NCBI RefSeq assembly: GCF_018448935.1
Contig: NZ_RCWC01000003.1
Location: forward strand, 152,832 to 216,831
DNA from: Photorhabdus noenieputensis
GTDB lineage: Bacteria > Pseudomonadota > Gammaproteobacteria > Enterobacterales > Enterobacteriaceae
Length of the DNA stretch: 64,000 nt
Reading direction: 5' to 3'
Shown here: piece after piece, positions 17,977 through 26,997 of the stretch
How positions within the stretch are numbered: position 1 is the stretch's first letter
Layout of the letters: each line of letters begins with the position of its first letter
The notes under the pieces: model-generated
Database searches by the model: none
Seen by the model: only the letters and a program-made list of their open reading frames with translations
What the model was told of the DNA's origin: nothing
Position numbers and translations under genes: made by a program

Positions 17977-19899
17977 ATGCCTTGGGAGCCAAATCTGTTA
18001 AACCGGATTACCATTACTATTGAGGCTAATAATTTACAGGTGGCTAAAAAAGTATTACATGGCTCCCTGCTTAATCAAGCTGATATCAATAACTTATTTA
18101 ATACATTCTTTACCCAATATCCCATTAATCAGGATATCTATTTAGACACATTAACTCTGGATCTTGGAGAAATAAGTTTACATAATTTTAATTCACTATT
18201 CCCGGTGCGACTTAATACCGAACTGAGTAAAGCATTAAGCCATTATCAAATTAATAATCAGGAGAAAAAAACATCCCTAAAACAATCAAAATCACAGGAA
18301 ACAAACAACAATCCATCTTTATTACACGATAATAACTTAATGAATATTGAAAACTTTATTTATTATTTAAATCATAAAAATAAAGAATTAAATTCAATGG
18401 AGGTAATAGATAATTATCAGAATATTGATATCAATATTCAACAGCTAATTAATCAATTAGCTGGAATAGAAGATAAATGGGTTTTGTTATTAGCAAAAAG
18501 CTGTTTATCTGAACTAAGTCTGCAACAGTTAATAGCGCTGAATCAACCCAATTTATTAAGCGCTATCAACCACAGACTATCCGAAGGAATAAACAAACCA
18601 CAATATCCAAGGGAGCCTGTCTTCCCCGGAAAATTGATACTAAATGCGTTGCAATATATACATATAAATAATATACAGGAGATACCTAAACTGGATGAAA
18701 AAGTAATATCACATATCACCACTGAATTAGATAACGGTACACTTGATGCAGAATCCATTATTACGTTATTTCGCCAAATTATCACTCATAATATTCCATT
18801 AAATAGTTGGTTAAAACAGATTTGGCAAACTATTACTGTCGCGGAATTCAGAAAAAAATATCTATCCGATGAAGAATATCAATATTTATCAGAACGTTTC
18901 ACTGCAAACTACACAGATAAAAATTGCCCTAATATAGAATTAACTACTGATCATAGAAATATCTCTAAAATCCAGCAGGAAAAATATTTATCTGAATATC
19001 TTATTTCAAACCATACGAATAAAAATATATTCGGTAAAAAATCAATTACTACTAATCATGACAGTATCAATGCTCAGGAAAATCAATATTTACCTGAGCA
19101 TTCTATTCCAAACCATGTGAATAAAAATACATTCGGTAAAAAATCAATTATTAATAATCAGGAAGATCAATATACTCCAGAGCATTTTATTTCAAGCCAT
19201 GCAAATAAAAATAAATCCAATAAGCAATTACCTGTTACTCACGCTGATATTAATAACACTCACCAAGATCAATATTCTGAAAATCATAAAATATTATCAA
19301 CATCTAACAACCCGCATATTACAGGAAATAACGATAATCCATTACAAAATATCAAGAAAACAGATTCTGAATCAGTTTTATTGCCTAAACAAACTCTACC
19401 ATATCAAGTGAATAACGCCGGAATATTGATTTTATGGCCGATGCTACCCGCATTATTTAATCAACTTGGCTTACTTGAAGAGCAAAAATTTATTCATCGT
19501 CAAGCCCAATTTAGCGCGGTTAATTTCCTTGACTATCTAATTTGGGGAAGAGAAGAAATACCGGGAAAACAAAATATTTTGAATAGCGTTCTGTGTGGAT
19601 TAATGGCTGACGAAATGATTGAATTAACCCCTGTTGAACCAGAAAAACAATTGATCATAGCTCAATGGCTAGATGCCATTATCAGCCAACTTCCCGGCTG
19701 GAAAAAGTTAAGCCACAATGATGCTCGTCAGTTGTTTTTACAACGACCAGGTGAATTATTGATAAATGAGCAGGAAATCAACATCACAGTAGAGCATCAG
19801 CCGTTTGATGTGCTATTAACCGATTGGCCGTGGCCATTAAATATCGCCAAGCTTCCCTGGCTGGCTCACCCTTTAAAGATTGACTGGAAAAATATTTAG
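17977..19899 (+). CDS. pvc14: eCIS tape measure protein Pvc14
   Basis: This 640-residue protein fits the eCIS tape-measure family by position between fibre and ATPase and by its ends: NRITITIEANNLQVAKKVLH at the start and NAGILILWPMLPALFNQLGL in the conserved C-terminal part. The middle (residues about 300-440) contains tandem units of 34 residues marked by a QYLxE motif and NHxNKNxFGKKS; marker tyrosines are at 303, 337, 371, 399 and 433. The protein is rich in Asn, Ile and Lys and its DNA is markedly AT-rich compared with pvc1-12. It is thought to set tube length. Confidence 0.88.
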   Translation: MPWEPNLLNRITITIEANNLQVAKKVLHGSLLNQADINNLFNTFFTQYPINQDIYLDTLTLDLGEISLHNFNSLFPVRLNTELSKALSHYQINNQEKKTSLKQSKSQETNNNPSLLHDNNLMNIENFIYYLNHKNKELNSMEVIDNYQNIDINIQQLINQLAGIEDKWVLLLAKSCLSELSLQQLIALNQPNLLSAINHRLSEGINKPQYPREPVFPGKLILNALQYIHINNIQEIPKLDEKVISHITTELDNGTLDAESIITLFRQIITHNIPLNSWLKQIWQTITVAEFRKKYLSDEEYQYLSERFTANYTDKNCPNIELTTDHRNISKIQQEKYLSEYLISNHTNKNIFGKKSITTNHDSINAQENQYLPEHSIPNHVNKNTFGKKSIINNQEDQYTPEHFISSHANKNKSNKQLPVTHADINNTHQDQYSENHKILSTSNNPHITGNNDNPLQNIKKTDSESVLLPKQTLPYQVNNAGILILWPMLPALFNQLGLLEEQKFIHRQAQFSAVNFLDYLIWGREEIPGKQNILNSVLCGLMADEMIELTPVEPEKQLIIAQWLDAIISQLPGWKKLSHNDARQLFLQRPGELLINEQEINITVEHQPFDVLLTDWPWPLNIAKLPWLAHPLKIDWKNI

Positions 19900-19908
19900 A
19901 AGGTTTAT

Positions 19909-21993
19909 ATGGATTACCTACTAACAAATAACCCCTGTAACGTGGCTGAACTACACTGGATTTATCCCCATTTGGAACGTATCGACCTGCTATTACAGCA
20001 ATACTATTATCAAAAGGGAGATCAGTACGATGCATTACCGGAAAGTTTTTTACTGGCCGAAGAGGATGTAGAACAATGTTTAATATCACCGCAAGGTATA
20101 CCTCATTGGCTAGCTACAACGAATAATCTTATTCGCAATCCAGAAATCGAGGCAAGCCCTACCCTTGATGCATTATCATTGCTGGTCGAACGTTTTGAAC
20201 TGACTGAATTTGAACGTGATGTTTTATTATTAGGTTTATTACCCCATTTCGATAGCCGTTATCATGCGTTATTTGCCGTTCTAAATGGTAGCAGTAAAAA
20301 ACAGTGGCCCAGTTTTACTTTAGCCATAGAGTTATTTCTCCAATATCAAGGTGACCGGCAATTACTGCAAAACAGTCTTCTACCGCAAACACCGTTAATC
20401 AATAATCAATTATTACGACTCAATAATCACGAAGAATCTATCTGGTTACAAACACAATTTTTAACCCACAGTACTGTCTGGCATTTTTTATCGGGACAAC
20501 GAACACTTTTACCGCCCCTAATAACCTGTGCTAACTGGCAAACGCCAGCCTCATATAATTGGTATCCACAAACTCTTTATCATGCATTTAAAAAGATATT
20601 ATTGAATGAAACCAACGAAATACGCCCATTGATAATACTCAGAGGAAAAGAGGGTAGCGCCAGAGAATTAGCAATCAGTAATATTATGGGATCTCATGGC
20701 ATTAATACCTTAACTCTTGATTTAGCCCTCCTGTCCGATGAAGAAAACATAACCCTAATATCCAGACTGCTCGCAGACGCAATCCGAGAAACCCGGCTAC
20801 ATAGCGCTTGTTTATTAATTCGCAATTTTTCTTTGCTTACAGAGACAAAGAAAACATTACAGCGCAATTTATCTATTTTGCTGAATCAGCCGAAATTACG
20901 TGTGGTTTGCTTGGTAGAACCGGGAGATGCATTAGTCTGGATTAAGCACCTGCCAATGGTGCAAATTAATATGCCCGTTGCGACATTGACGGATAAAGAA
21001 ACCTTGCTGAAAGCAAGCTTACCGGAAAATATCGCGCAAAAAATTAATATTACTCAACTATGTCAACGCTTCTCTTTTACCGCGGAAACATTACCGCTGA
21101 TTGTTGAAGAAGCTTATCAATATCAAATGATTCGGCAACCAGAAGGCCAACTGGAAGAAACTGATCTGCGTCAAGCATTAAGTTTCCGCGCCCAACAGAA
21201 TTTTGGCAAACTGGCTCAACGAATTACCCCAAAACGCAGTTTTAACGATTTAGTGGTTTCAGACACATTAGCGCAACAATTAAAAGAAATTATCTCAGCG
21301 ATTAATTACCGCGACCAAATGCTGAGCGTCGGCTTTGAGGAAAAAATCAATTATGGTACCGGTATTAGCGCCCTATTTTATGGAGAATCAGGTACCGGCA
21401 AAACAATGGCTGCTGAGGTGATTGCCGGTTATCTCGATGTTGATCTGATTAAAGTTGATCTCTCTACCGTGGTGAATAAATATATCGGTGAAACGGAAAA
21501 AAATATCTCCCGTATTTTCGATCTGGCCGAAGCGGATTCCGGAGTACTGTTTTTCGATGAAGCCGATGCCCTATTTGGCAAACGCAGCGAGACCAAAGAT
21601 GCGCAAGACAGGCACGCAAATATTGAAGTCTCTTACCTGTTACAACGATTGGAAAATTATCCGGGGTTAGTGATTTTAGCCACCAATAATCGCAGTCATT
21701 TAGATAGTGCGTTTAACCGCCGTTTTACCTTTATTACCCGTTTTACTTATCCTGATGAAGAGTTACGTAAAAAAATGTGGCAAGTCATTTGGCCGGAACA
21801 ATTGACACTATCCAATGAAATTGATTTTGCCCATCTGGCTAAACGAGCTGATTTAACCGGGGCTAATATCAGAAATATTGCTCTATTGTCATCAATATTA
21901 TCAACAAATGATAACTGTGCACAAATCGAAAATAAACATATAGATCGAGCCGTGATACTTGAATTAAATAAAACTGGCCGATTAGCTTTTTAA
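19909..21993 (+). CDS. pvc15: eCIS AAA+ ATPase Pvc15
   Basis: The 694-residue product has a divergent N-terminal half and a C-terminal AAA+ domain. Walker A is GESGTGKT (residues 492-499) and Walker B is VLFFDEADALFG (from 546). A downstream segment ATNNRSHLDSAFNRRFTFIT supplies sensor-1 and arginine-finger residues. The family is always found in eCIS operons and acts in the producing cell, probably in assembly or payload loading; it is not part of the finished syringe. It follows pvc14 after nine bases. Confidence 0.93.
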   Translation: MDYLLTNNPCNVAELHWIYPHLERIDLLLQQYYYQKGDQYDALPESFLLAEEDVEQCLISPQGIPHWLATTNNLIRNPEIEASPTLDALSLLVERFELTEFERDVLLLGLLPHFDSRYHALFAVLNGSSKKQWPSFTLAIELFLQYQGDRQLLQNSLLPQTPLINNQLLRLNNHEESIWLQTQFLTHSTVWHFLSGQRTLLPPLITCANWQTPASYNWYPQTLYHAFKKILLNETNEIRPLIILRGKEGSARELAISNIMGSHGINTLTLDLALLSDEENITLISRLLADAIRETRLHSACLLIRNFSLLTETKKTLQRNLSILLNQPKLRVVCLVEPGDALVWIKHLPMVQINMPVATLTDKETLLKASLPENIAQKINITQLCQRFSFTAETLPLIVEEAYQYQMIRQPEGQLEETDLRQALSFRAQQNFGKLAQRITPKRSFNDLVVSDTLAQQLKEIISAINYRDQMLSVGFEEKINYGTGISALFYGESGTGKTMAAEVIAGYLDVDLIKVDLSTVVNKYIGETEKNISRIFDLAEADSGVLFFDEADALFGKRSETKDAQDRHANIEVSYLLQRLENYPGLVILATNNRSHLDSAFNRRFTFITRFTYPDEELRKKMWQVIWPEQLTLSNEIDFAHLAKRADLTGANIRNIALLSSILSTNDNCAQIENKHIDRAVILELNKTGRLAF

Positions 21994-22019
21994 ATATTCA
22001 ATAGAATAGGAATATAAAC

Positions 22020-22922
22020 ATGGCTACTATAATTGCTTCTGACAATGCGATTATCGAGATTAATCAAGCATTAAATACTATTTTATCTCAATATTTAGAC
22101 ATTTCCGGTCAAAAAATTGATATTCGTTTTGATCTACCCGAAATTAACTCCATTCAATCGGAACCGACAGTCAGTGTATTTCTTTATGAGATACACGAAG
22201 ATCTACAATTACGATCTGCCGAATCAAGACGTTATAACCCGGCAACTAACACATTATTACCGGGATGGATCAATATCAATTGTAACTATTTAATTACCTA
22301 CTGGGATGCCAGTAAACCCTCTAGTGACAGCTCCAGCCCAGACAGCCAACCTAATAATCAAGCTGCACAGGTGATGACACGGATTTTAAATGCATTAATC
22401 AATAATCGCCAATTAACCGGTATTCCCGGTGCTTATACCCGAGTTATTCCTCAACAGGAAAATTTAAATAGCTTAGGTAATTTTTGGCAAGCCCTGGGTA
22501 ATCGCCCTCGCCTCTCTTTACTCTATTCCATTACTGTACCAATGAAACTGCAAGATATTAAAGACAATATGACACCAATTAGTCAAATATCCACTTCGAT
22601 GGTTCAAAAACCCAGTCTGGACAATTCACAAATAAACCAAGCTCTGGCAGATAAATTATGTGCCGATTTAGGTGGTACAGAAGATATTCGCCTTGCCCTG
22701 GCTAAAGTGAATCTGATAACCGAACCCACAACAGATAATAATTATAATCAGGAAAATGAACATGTTGTTCTTGAAGTCTCCGGCATGACCCTTTCAACCT
22801 ATTTACCTAAAATAAAAGATATTCTTTCTATCTGGGTAAATAGCCAAAAAGCCGTGGTTAAAGTAAATGGGATAGGTATTATTATCTCCAAAGAAAATTC
22901 TGATGATTTAATTTCAATATAA
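22020..22922 (+). CDS. pvc16: eCIS cap/tube terminator Pvc16 (DUF4255)
   Basis: The 300-residue protein belongs to the DUF4255 family: an N-terminal segment with EPTVSVFLYEIHEDLQLRSA, the RYNPATNTLLPGWININCNY motif, and LLYSITVPMKL. In PVC and antifeeding-prophage particles this protein ends the tube and sheath at the distal end. It is the last structural gene and is followed 65 bases later by the candidate payload. Confidence 0.9.
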   Translation: MATIIASDNAIIEINQALNTILSQYLDISGQKIDIRFDLPEINSIQSEPTVSVFLYEIHEDLQLRSAESRRYNPATNTLLPGWININCNYLITYWDASKPSSDSSSPDSQPNNQAAQVMTRILNALINNRQLTGIPGAYTRVIPQQENLNSLGNFWQALGNRPRLSLLYSITVPMKLQDIKDNMTPISQISTSMVQKPSLDNSQINQALADKLCADLGGTEDIRLALAKVNLITEPTTDNNYNQENEHVVLEVSGMTLSTYLPKIKDILSIWVNSQKAVVKVNGIGIIISKENSDDLISI

Positions 22923-22987
22923 AATCATTAATAAAGAGAAAATTATACAGATTAATAGATCAAACTAATAACCAAGGATTTATCAAC

Positions 22988-24001
22988 ATGCCAAGATATT
23001 CTAACTCTCAGAGAATACCCACACAGAATAGTAAGAATAGCCGTAGAACATCTCCATCATCAATCCCCTCAGATGGACATCTTTCACTTTCAAATAATCT
23101 GACTAACGACTCCTCAGTTCGCCAAGAAGTTAAGAGACAATTTATCTGGGAGGGCCATATGGAGGCAATTGAAAAAGCGTCCAGACTTGGTAATTTTGCT
23201 GTCAGTTTTCGGGCAGCAGGTGAACCAACACTCAGAGCTTTAGGTAAAGGTGCTGCGGCCAAGGGGCATGATATTCTGGAAAAAACCATTAAACCCGGTT
23301 CAATTAACAAAGCTTATCCCAAAAATGAAGCCTCGGATGTCATAAAGAAAGTACAAGATGCAGGTATTGAAGGCTATGTAGGCCACTGGAATAAAGAAAC
23401 GGGGCGTCTCGAAGGTATTTATATGAGCAGCAGTCACGGTTTATCAGATGAACAGGTCAATGGGAAAATTTATCCCATAGATTTAAACAACCTCGAAGCA
23501 AGTCTGGCTCCTTTAAAAGAAAAAAAGAACTGGGCCGCACTGCCTTTCACCGGTGATTATGATATGCATGACATGATTAGTTTCACCACTCAACCGCATT
23601 CAATGCCATCTAATTCATCAGCAGAAAAGAAAATCATCGACCGCATTAACAAATATATCGCTAAATCTGATTCAAACCGACCATTTGAAGATACAGAACA
23701 TAATGTTATTAGGCATGGTCCTCAGGTAAGCTACCCTGCTTTTGCGATGGATAAAGAAAAAGAAGAGATAAAGAAACGCGGGGGAATTGTCAAAGCAGTT
23801 GCTGAACCCGGCGAATTTCCGGTGGCTATTGTCAGCAAAGGGCAATGGACAATTGCCAATAATATCGATGAACTGAATCAGTTTTATAATAGTATTGGCG
23901 CAAAAATGAAAACAAGCTGGAAACCGGGCGCTGGAAATCCCGGATTCGTTTCCAATCCACAAAAACCGGGCATGGCCAGATTTAGCCGGAAATCTCACTA
24001 A
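22988..24001 (+). CDS. Candidate PVC payload: edema factor/ExoY-like nucleotidyl cyclase
   Basis: The 337-residue protein begins with about 55 Ser/Asn/Arg-rich, probably disordered residues, a type of leader seen on eCIS cargo. The rest fits the anthrax edema factor/CyaA/ExoY cyclase family. R75, K92 and K99 have exactly the 17- and 7-residue spacing of the ATP-binding Arg-Lys-Lys set (R41/K58/K65 of CyaA). GDYDMHD gives the metal-binding pair D190/D192, and RHG gives H243. The gap from the Asp pair to His is short, about 51 residues. The Asn normally after HGTEQ is not evident. Position right after pvc16 supports the payload role. Activity and nucleotide specificity are inferred. Confidence 0.78.
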   Translation: MPRYSNSQRIPTQNSKNSRRTSPSSIPSDGHLSLSNNLTNDSSVRQEVKRQFIWEGHMEAIEKASRLGNFAVSFRAAGEPTLRALGKGAAAKGHDILEKTIKPGSINKAYPKNEASDVIKKVQDAGIEGYVGHWNKETGRLEGIYMSSSHGLSDEQVNGKIYPIDLNNLEASLAPLKEKKNWAALPFTGDYDMHDMISFTTQPHSMPSNSSAEKKIIDRINKYIAKSDSNRPFEDTEHNVIRHGPQVSYPAFAMDKEKEEIKKRGGIVKAVAEPGEFPVAIVSKGQWTIANNIDELNQFYNSIGAKMKTSWKPGAGNPGFVSNPQKPGMARFSRKSH

Positions 24002-24082
24002 TAATACTGGCAAGAAAGAATGACTAATCTGTATTAGCTCAGACTTATTAACACCGCAAAATGGTGTTCTTTCTATATCTTT

Positions 24083-24115
24083 AAGAAGCTCGTTAAGTGA
24101 ATTAACGAGCTTCTT
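24083..24115 (+). terminator. Strong hairpin after the payload gene
   Basis: A perfect 14-bp stem (24083-24096 with 24102-24115) with loop GTGAA lies 82 bases after the payload stop. It is followed by ATCATTTTG rather than a clean T run. The likely role is transcription termination of the pvc operon or mRNA 3'-end protection. Confidence 0.7.
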
Positions 24116-24120
24116 ATCAT

Positions 24121-24220
24121 TTTGTTGACTGCACGCGCTCCCCCCAGTCACATAGTTATCTATTCTCCCGGGGATTCACTCCCTTGCCGCTCCGATGCAT
24201 CTTGGAATCCATAGGGTATA
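24121..24220 (+). mobile_element. Truncated copy of the 127-bp MITE
   Basis: The last 100 bases of the 127-bp repeat described at 48792-48918 are present, ending CCATAGGGTATA. The first 27 bases, including the left terminal repeat, are missing and replaced by the hairpin region. It is in the same orientation as the copies at 48792, 52372 and 55661. Confidence 0.85.
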
Positions 24221-24234
24221 ACTACAATATTATA

Positions 24235-25104
24235 TTACTGACTCACAACTTGATCTTTAGGGTTAAATGTAAATACAGCATCTGTTGCCTGTTTTACATT
24301 TGTACCTTTAGGTAATTCGATTTGAACAATAGGTAAAAATTTACCTGTTGCATCTTTATAATCACGTTGATCTTTTTGTGCATTAATTAAACCTGCACCG
24401 TTTGAATAAAAAAGGGCTTCAATAGGTAATGTTTGTGGCTTATTCTCATCCCAAGGTTGAACCACTATCTCATTATAATTTAAACCATTACCATGATAAG
24501 GCATTGCAAGTAATGTTTGATAAAAAGCATCTGCTGGATCTTTAGCCGTCGGTCTAACATCAAATGCACAGACTCCCCATGCAGATTTTCTTACAATAGC
24601 TTTATTTAATTGATGAGCGGTGAAAACACCAAAATCTTGGCATGATTTTCCATCTGAGGGTTTAGGCGGTGCGCCACAATAATTTCCCTGACGCCCCCAA
24701 GTATTCGCATCAATAACATAGGAGCATAATACAGGAACTTTAATCTTATCCTCAGGGGCCATCTGTTCAGGAAAAAGAATAAAACCATTTACGCTAGCAA
24801 ATGTATTGCCAAATTTAGCATCTTTTCTTAAATATGAAAAAGAAACTCCATTATTTTTTATAGAAGATGGATTTAACTTCCAAAAATTAAATCCAGGCCG
24901 AGTCCCTCTCATCAAAACTCCAGAGCAAAGAAAAGCGGGTGATTGAGCATCACCACAATCTTTGACGGTATTATTATATTGTTGAGTTAATATATTAGCA
25001 ATATCACTTTGTACATCGGTTTCATTTCCCGTTTGCGTGAAAGCAAAAGTATTTGCTGAAAAAAAGACAATACTAAGGAGCAAACCTATGGCAGGCTTTT
25101 TCAT
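24235..25104 (-). CDS. Secreted halovibrin-like protein (HvnA family), copy 1
   Basis: The 289-residue product has a Sec signal peptide (KKPAIGLLLSIVFFSANTFA, cleavage about residue 21). The mature part carries LTQQYNNTVKDCGD, PAFLCSGVLMRGT and GVSFSYLRKDAKF, features I associate with halovibrin HvnA-type proteins. In Vibrio fischeri HvnA and HvnB are secreted NAD glycohydrolases; that activity is inferred here. It is transcribed with, but 123 bases downstream of, a luxR-type gene. It has its own promoter copy with a dyad operator centred about 103 bases before the start. A paralogue is at 26107-26997. Confidence 0.7.
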   Translation of the reverse strand: MKKPAIGLLLSIVFFSANTFAFTQTGNETDVQSDIANILTQQYNNTVKDCGDAQSPAFLCSGVLMRGTRPGFNFWKLNPSSIKNNGVSFSYLRKDAKFGNTFASVNGFILFPEQMAPEDKIKVPVLCSYVIDANTWGRQGNYCGAPPKPSDGKSCQDFGVFTAHQLNKAIVRKSAWGVCAFDVRPTAKDPADAFYQTLLAMPYHGNGLNYNEIVVQPWDENKPQTLPIEALFYSNGAGLINAQKDQRDYKDATGKFLPIVQIELPKGTNVKQATDAVFTFNPKDQVVSQ

Positions 25105-25195
25105 AAAATCCTCACTTAATTTAAAGTGCGTTAATTGAAATTAAATTATTCTTCATTCACTTCCTAATGAAGTTTTTCACTGTTTTGCTTATATC

Positions 25196-25219
25196 ACAAC
25201 TATCAACTTTGATAGCAAA
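25196..25219 (-). promoter_or_regulatory. lux-box-like operator of halovibrin copy 1
   Basis: ACAACTATCA, a 4-base spacer, then TGATAGCAAA. The left arm is identical to the site at 25992-26015 and the right arm matches in its first six bases. The centre is about 103 bases upstream of the start codon, the same distance as in the paralogue. The whole promoter to the start codon is conserved between the two genes. Confidence 0.6.
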
Positions 25220-25227
25220 ACAAGGCT

Positions 25228-25923
25228 TCATAATTCTATTTGACCATTCTCAATGGCTTTTATTATGGCTGCACCTCTAGAGTTAACATTAAATTTTTCT
25301 CTAATTTTTTTAAAATGAAAATTAATATTTGCTTCTGAGCAATTAAGTATGCGTGATATCTCCCATGTTGTTTTTCCAATTAAATACCAAGAGCAAACTT
25401 CTTTTTCTCTTTTACTTAATTTAATGTTGTTTTTTTTGTTTTTTAAAATAATTAAATAGTGTAGTATTATGTCTCTTAATGCTATTAATTGATTGAAATT
25501 TTTATTTATTGTCCTTATATAATCATCTTCTTTGCAATAAAAAGATAAAGTTAAAATTCCAAACTCATGATTAATACCATGCATAGGAAAAGATATGCCA
25601 TGATTTATTCCATAATCTTTAATTTCATGGGAAAAAAGTGATTTTTTTTCTAGTTTATTGCAATCCCATATGAAAGGGATAGTGTTTTTTATGCAATATT
25701 CAAAAATTGGATTGTTATTGATATATTTATCTTTTTGATAGTTTAAGGCTAATTGATCATTATTGGTGATGAAATTTGATTCTTTAATATTACTTTTAGT
25801 TGAAGAGTAAAAGAGAGAATACCATTCTATATTAGTAATAGATTGAATGGTTTTAATAACAAAATGGAGATCATTAAACTCCTCAACAACACAATCCGAA
25901 TAAAATTCATATAAGTCAATCAT
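25228..25923 (-). CDS. LuxR-family regulator (LuxR solo)
   Basis: The 231-residue product has an N-terminal signal-binding domain of the autoinducer type and a C-terminal LuxR helix-turn-helix (KLSKREKEVCSWYLIGKTTW to SRGAAIIKAI). In the pocket, Pro72, Trp86 and Gly109 are at the conserved places, but the Asp of the usual DP pair is Asn71. No luxI-type synthase is in the window, so it is a solo here. It lies between two halovibrin-like genes whose promoters carry matching dyads, so it is the obvious candidate regulator of both. The gene is very AT-rich, which suggests transfer. Confidence 0.88.
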   Translation of the reverse strand: MIDLYEFYSDCVVEEFNDLHFVIKTIQSITNIEWYSLFYSSTKSNIKESNFITNNDQLALNYQKDKYINNNPIFEYCIKNTIPFIWDCNKLEKKSLFSHEIKDYGINHGISFPMHGINHEFGILTLSFYCKEDDYIRTINKNFNQLIALRDIILHYLIILKNKKNNIKLSKREKEVCSWYLIGKTTWEISRILNCSEANINFHFKKIREKFNVNSRGAAIIKAIENGQIEL

Positions 25924-25991
25924 AATTTAACCTGGGTATTGTTAAATATTTCAAAACGTTAATACTAAGATTAGTCCAATAATTGACTAGA

Positions 25992-26015
25992 ACAACTATC
26001 AAATCTGATAGTTGT
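25992..26015 (+). promoter_or_regulatory. lux-box-like operator of halovibrin copy 2
   Basis: A perfect inverted repeat with 10-bp arms (ACAACTATCA and TGATAGTTGT) and a 4-base spacer, in the divergent region between luxR and the second halovibrin-like gene. Its size and symmetry suit a LuxR-type dimer. It lies about 70 bases upstream of the luxR start, so it may also serve autoregulation. Binding is inferred. Confidence 0.65.
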
Positions 26016-26106
26016 GATATAAGCAAAACAATGAAAAACTTCATTAGGAAGTGAATGAAGAACAATTTAATTTCAATTAACGCACTTTAAATTAAGTGAG
26101 GATTTT

Positions 26107-26997
26107 ATGAAAAAGCCTGCCATAGGTTTGCTCCTTAGTATTGTTTTTTTTTCAGAAAATACTTTTGCTTTCACGCAAACGGAAAATGAAATCGATGTAC
26201 AAAATGATATTGCCAATATATTAACCCAACAATATAATAATACCGTCAAAGATTGTGGTGATGCTCAATCACCTGCTTTTCTTTGCTCTGGAGTTATATT
26301 GCGTGGCACCATACATTCAAATGATCATAAGTTTTGGCAACCTAGCCCATCATCTATAAAAAGTGGTGGTGTTTCTTTTTCATATTTAAGGAAAGACGCC
26401 AAGTTTAAACGCTTAGCTTATGGATATAAAAATGGATTTATTGTTTTCCCTGAACATATCGCACCTAAAGATAGAGTCGATTTTTCTGTATTATGTGCAT
26501 TTCCTATTGATGGCTATACAAATGAGAGAGCGAATCAAGGTTGTGGTGAAAATATTACTAAGGCGAAAGGTAAAGGTAAATCTTGCCAAGAACAAAATGT
26601 GATGAATTCCGATGATTGGATAAAAAATTATAGGAAAGTAAACTCTCAAGATCTTTTTCAATGTGGATTTAATGTTACTAAAGATGTAAATAATCCAGCT
26701 ATAGCTTTCTATCAAATGTTAGAAAGTATCAAAAAACTTCCACGTACTCCTAATACTCCACCAAAACAGAATGAAATCAGAATTTCAACCTGGGAAGAAA
26801 ATGATCCTAACAAATTACCTATTGAAGCCCTTTTTTATTCAGAGAATTCAGGTTTAGCTGATGCCCAAAAAGATCAGCGTGATTATAAAAACGCAACAGG
26901 TAAATTTTTGCCTATTGTTAAAATGCTACTACCAAGAACTTTAAATGAGGATGCATTATTCAAATTTAATATTAGAGATCAGGTTATTAAGCCATAA
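26107..26997 (+). CDS. Secreted halovibrin-like protein (HvnA family), copy 2
   Basis: The 296-residue paralogue of the product at 24235-25104 has nearly the same signal peptide and the blocks DCGDAQSPAFLCSGV, GGVSFSYLRKDAKF and KDQRDYKNATGKFLPIVKM. The central part is quite different: copy 2 has a Lys-rich loop and CQEQNVMNSDDWIKNY. This pattern suggests duplication followed by divergence of the middle while ends and promoter stayed alike. Predicted to be exported; NAD glycohydrolase activity is inferred from the family only. It is divergent from the luxR gene. Confidence 0.7.
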   Translation: MKKPAIGLLLSIVFFSENTFAFTQTENEIDVQNDIANILTQQYNNTVKDCGDAQSPAFLCSGVILRGTIHSNDHKFWQPSPSSIKSGGVSFSYLRKDAKFKRLAYGYKNGFIVFPEHIAPKDRVDFSVLCAFPIDGYTNERANQGCGENITKAKGKGKSCQEQNVMNSDDWIKNYRKVNSQDLFQCGFNVTKDVNNPAIAFYQMLESIKKLPRTPNTPPKQNEIRISTWEENDPNKLPIEALFYSENSGLADAQKDQRDYKNATGKFLPIVKMLLPRTLNEDALFKFNIRDQVIKP

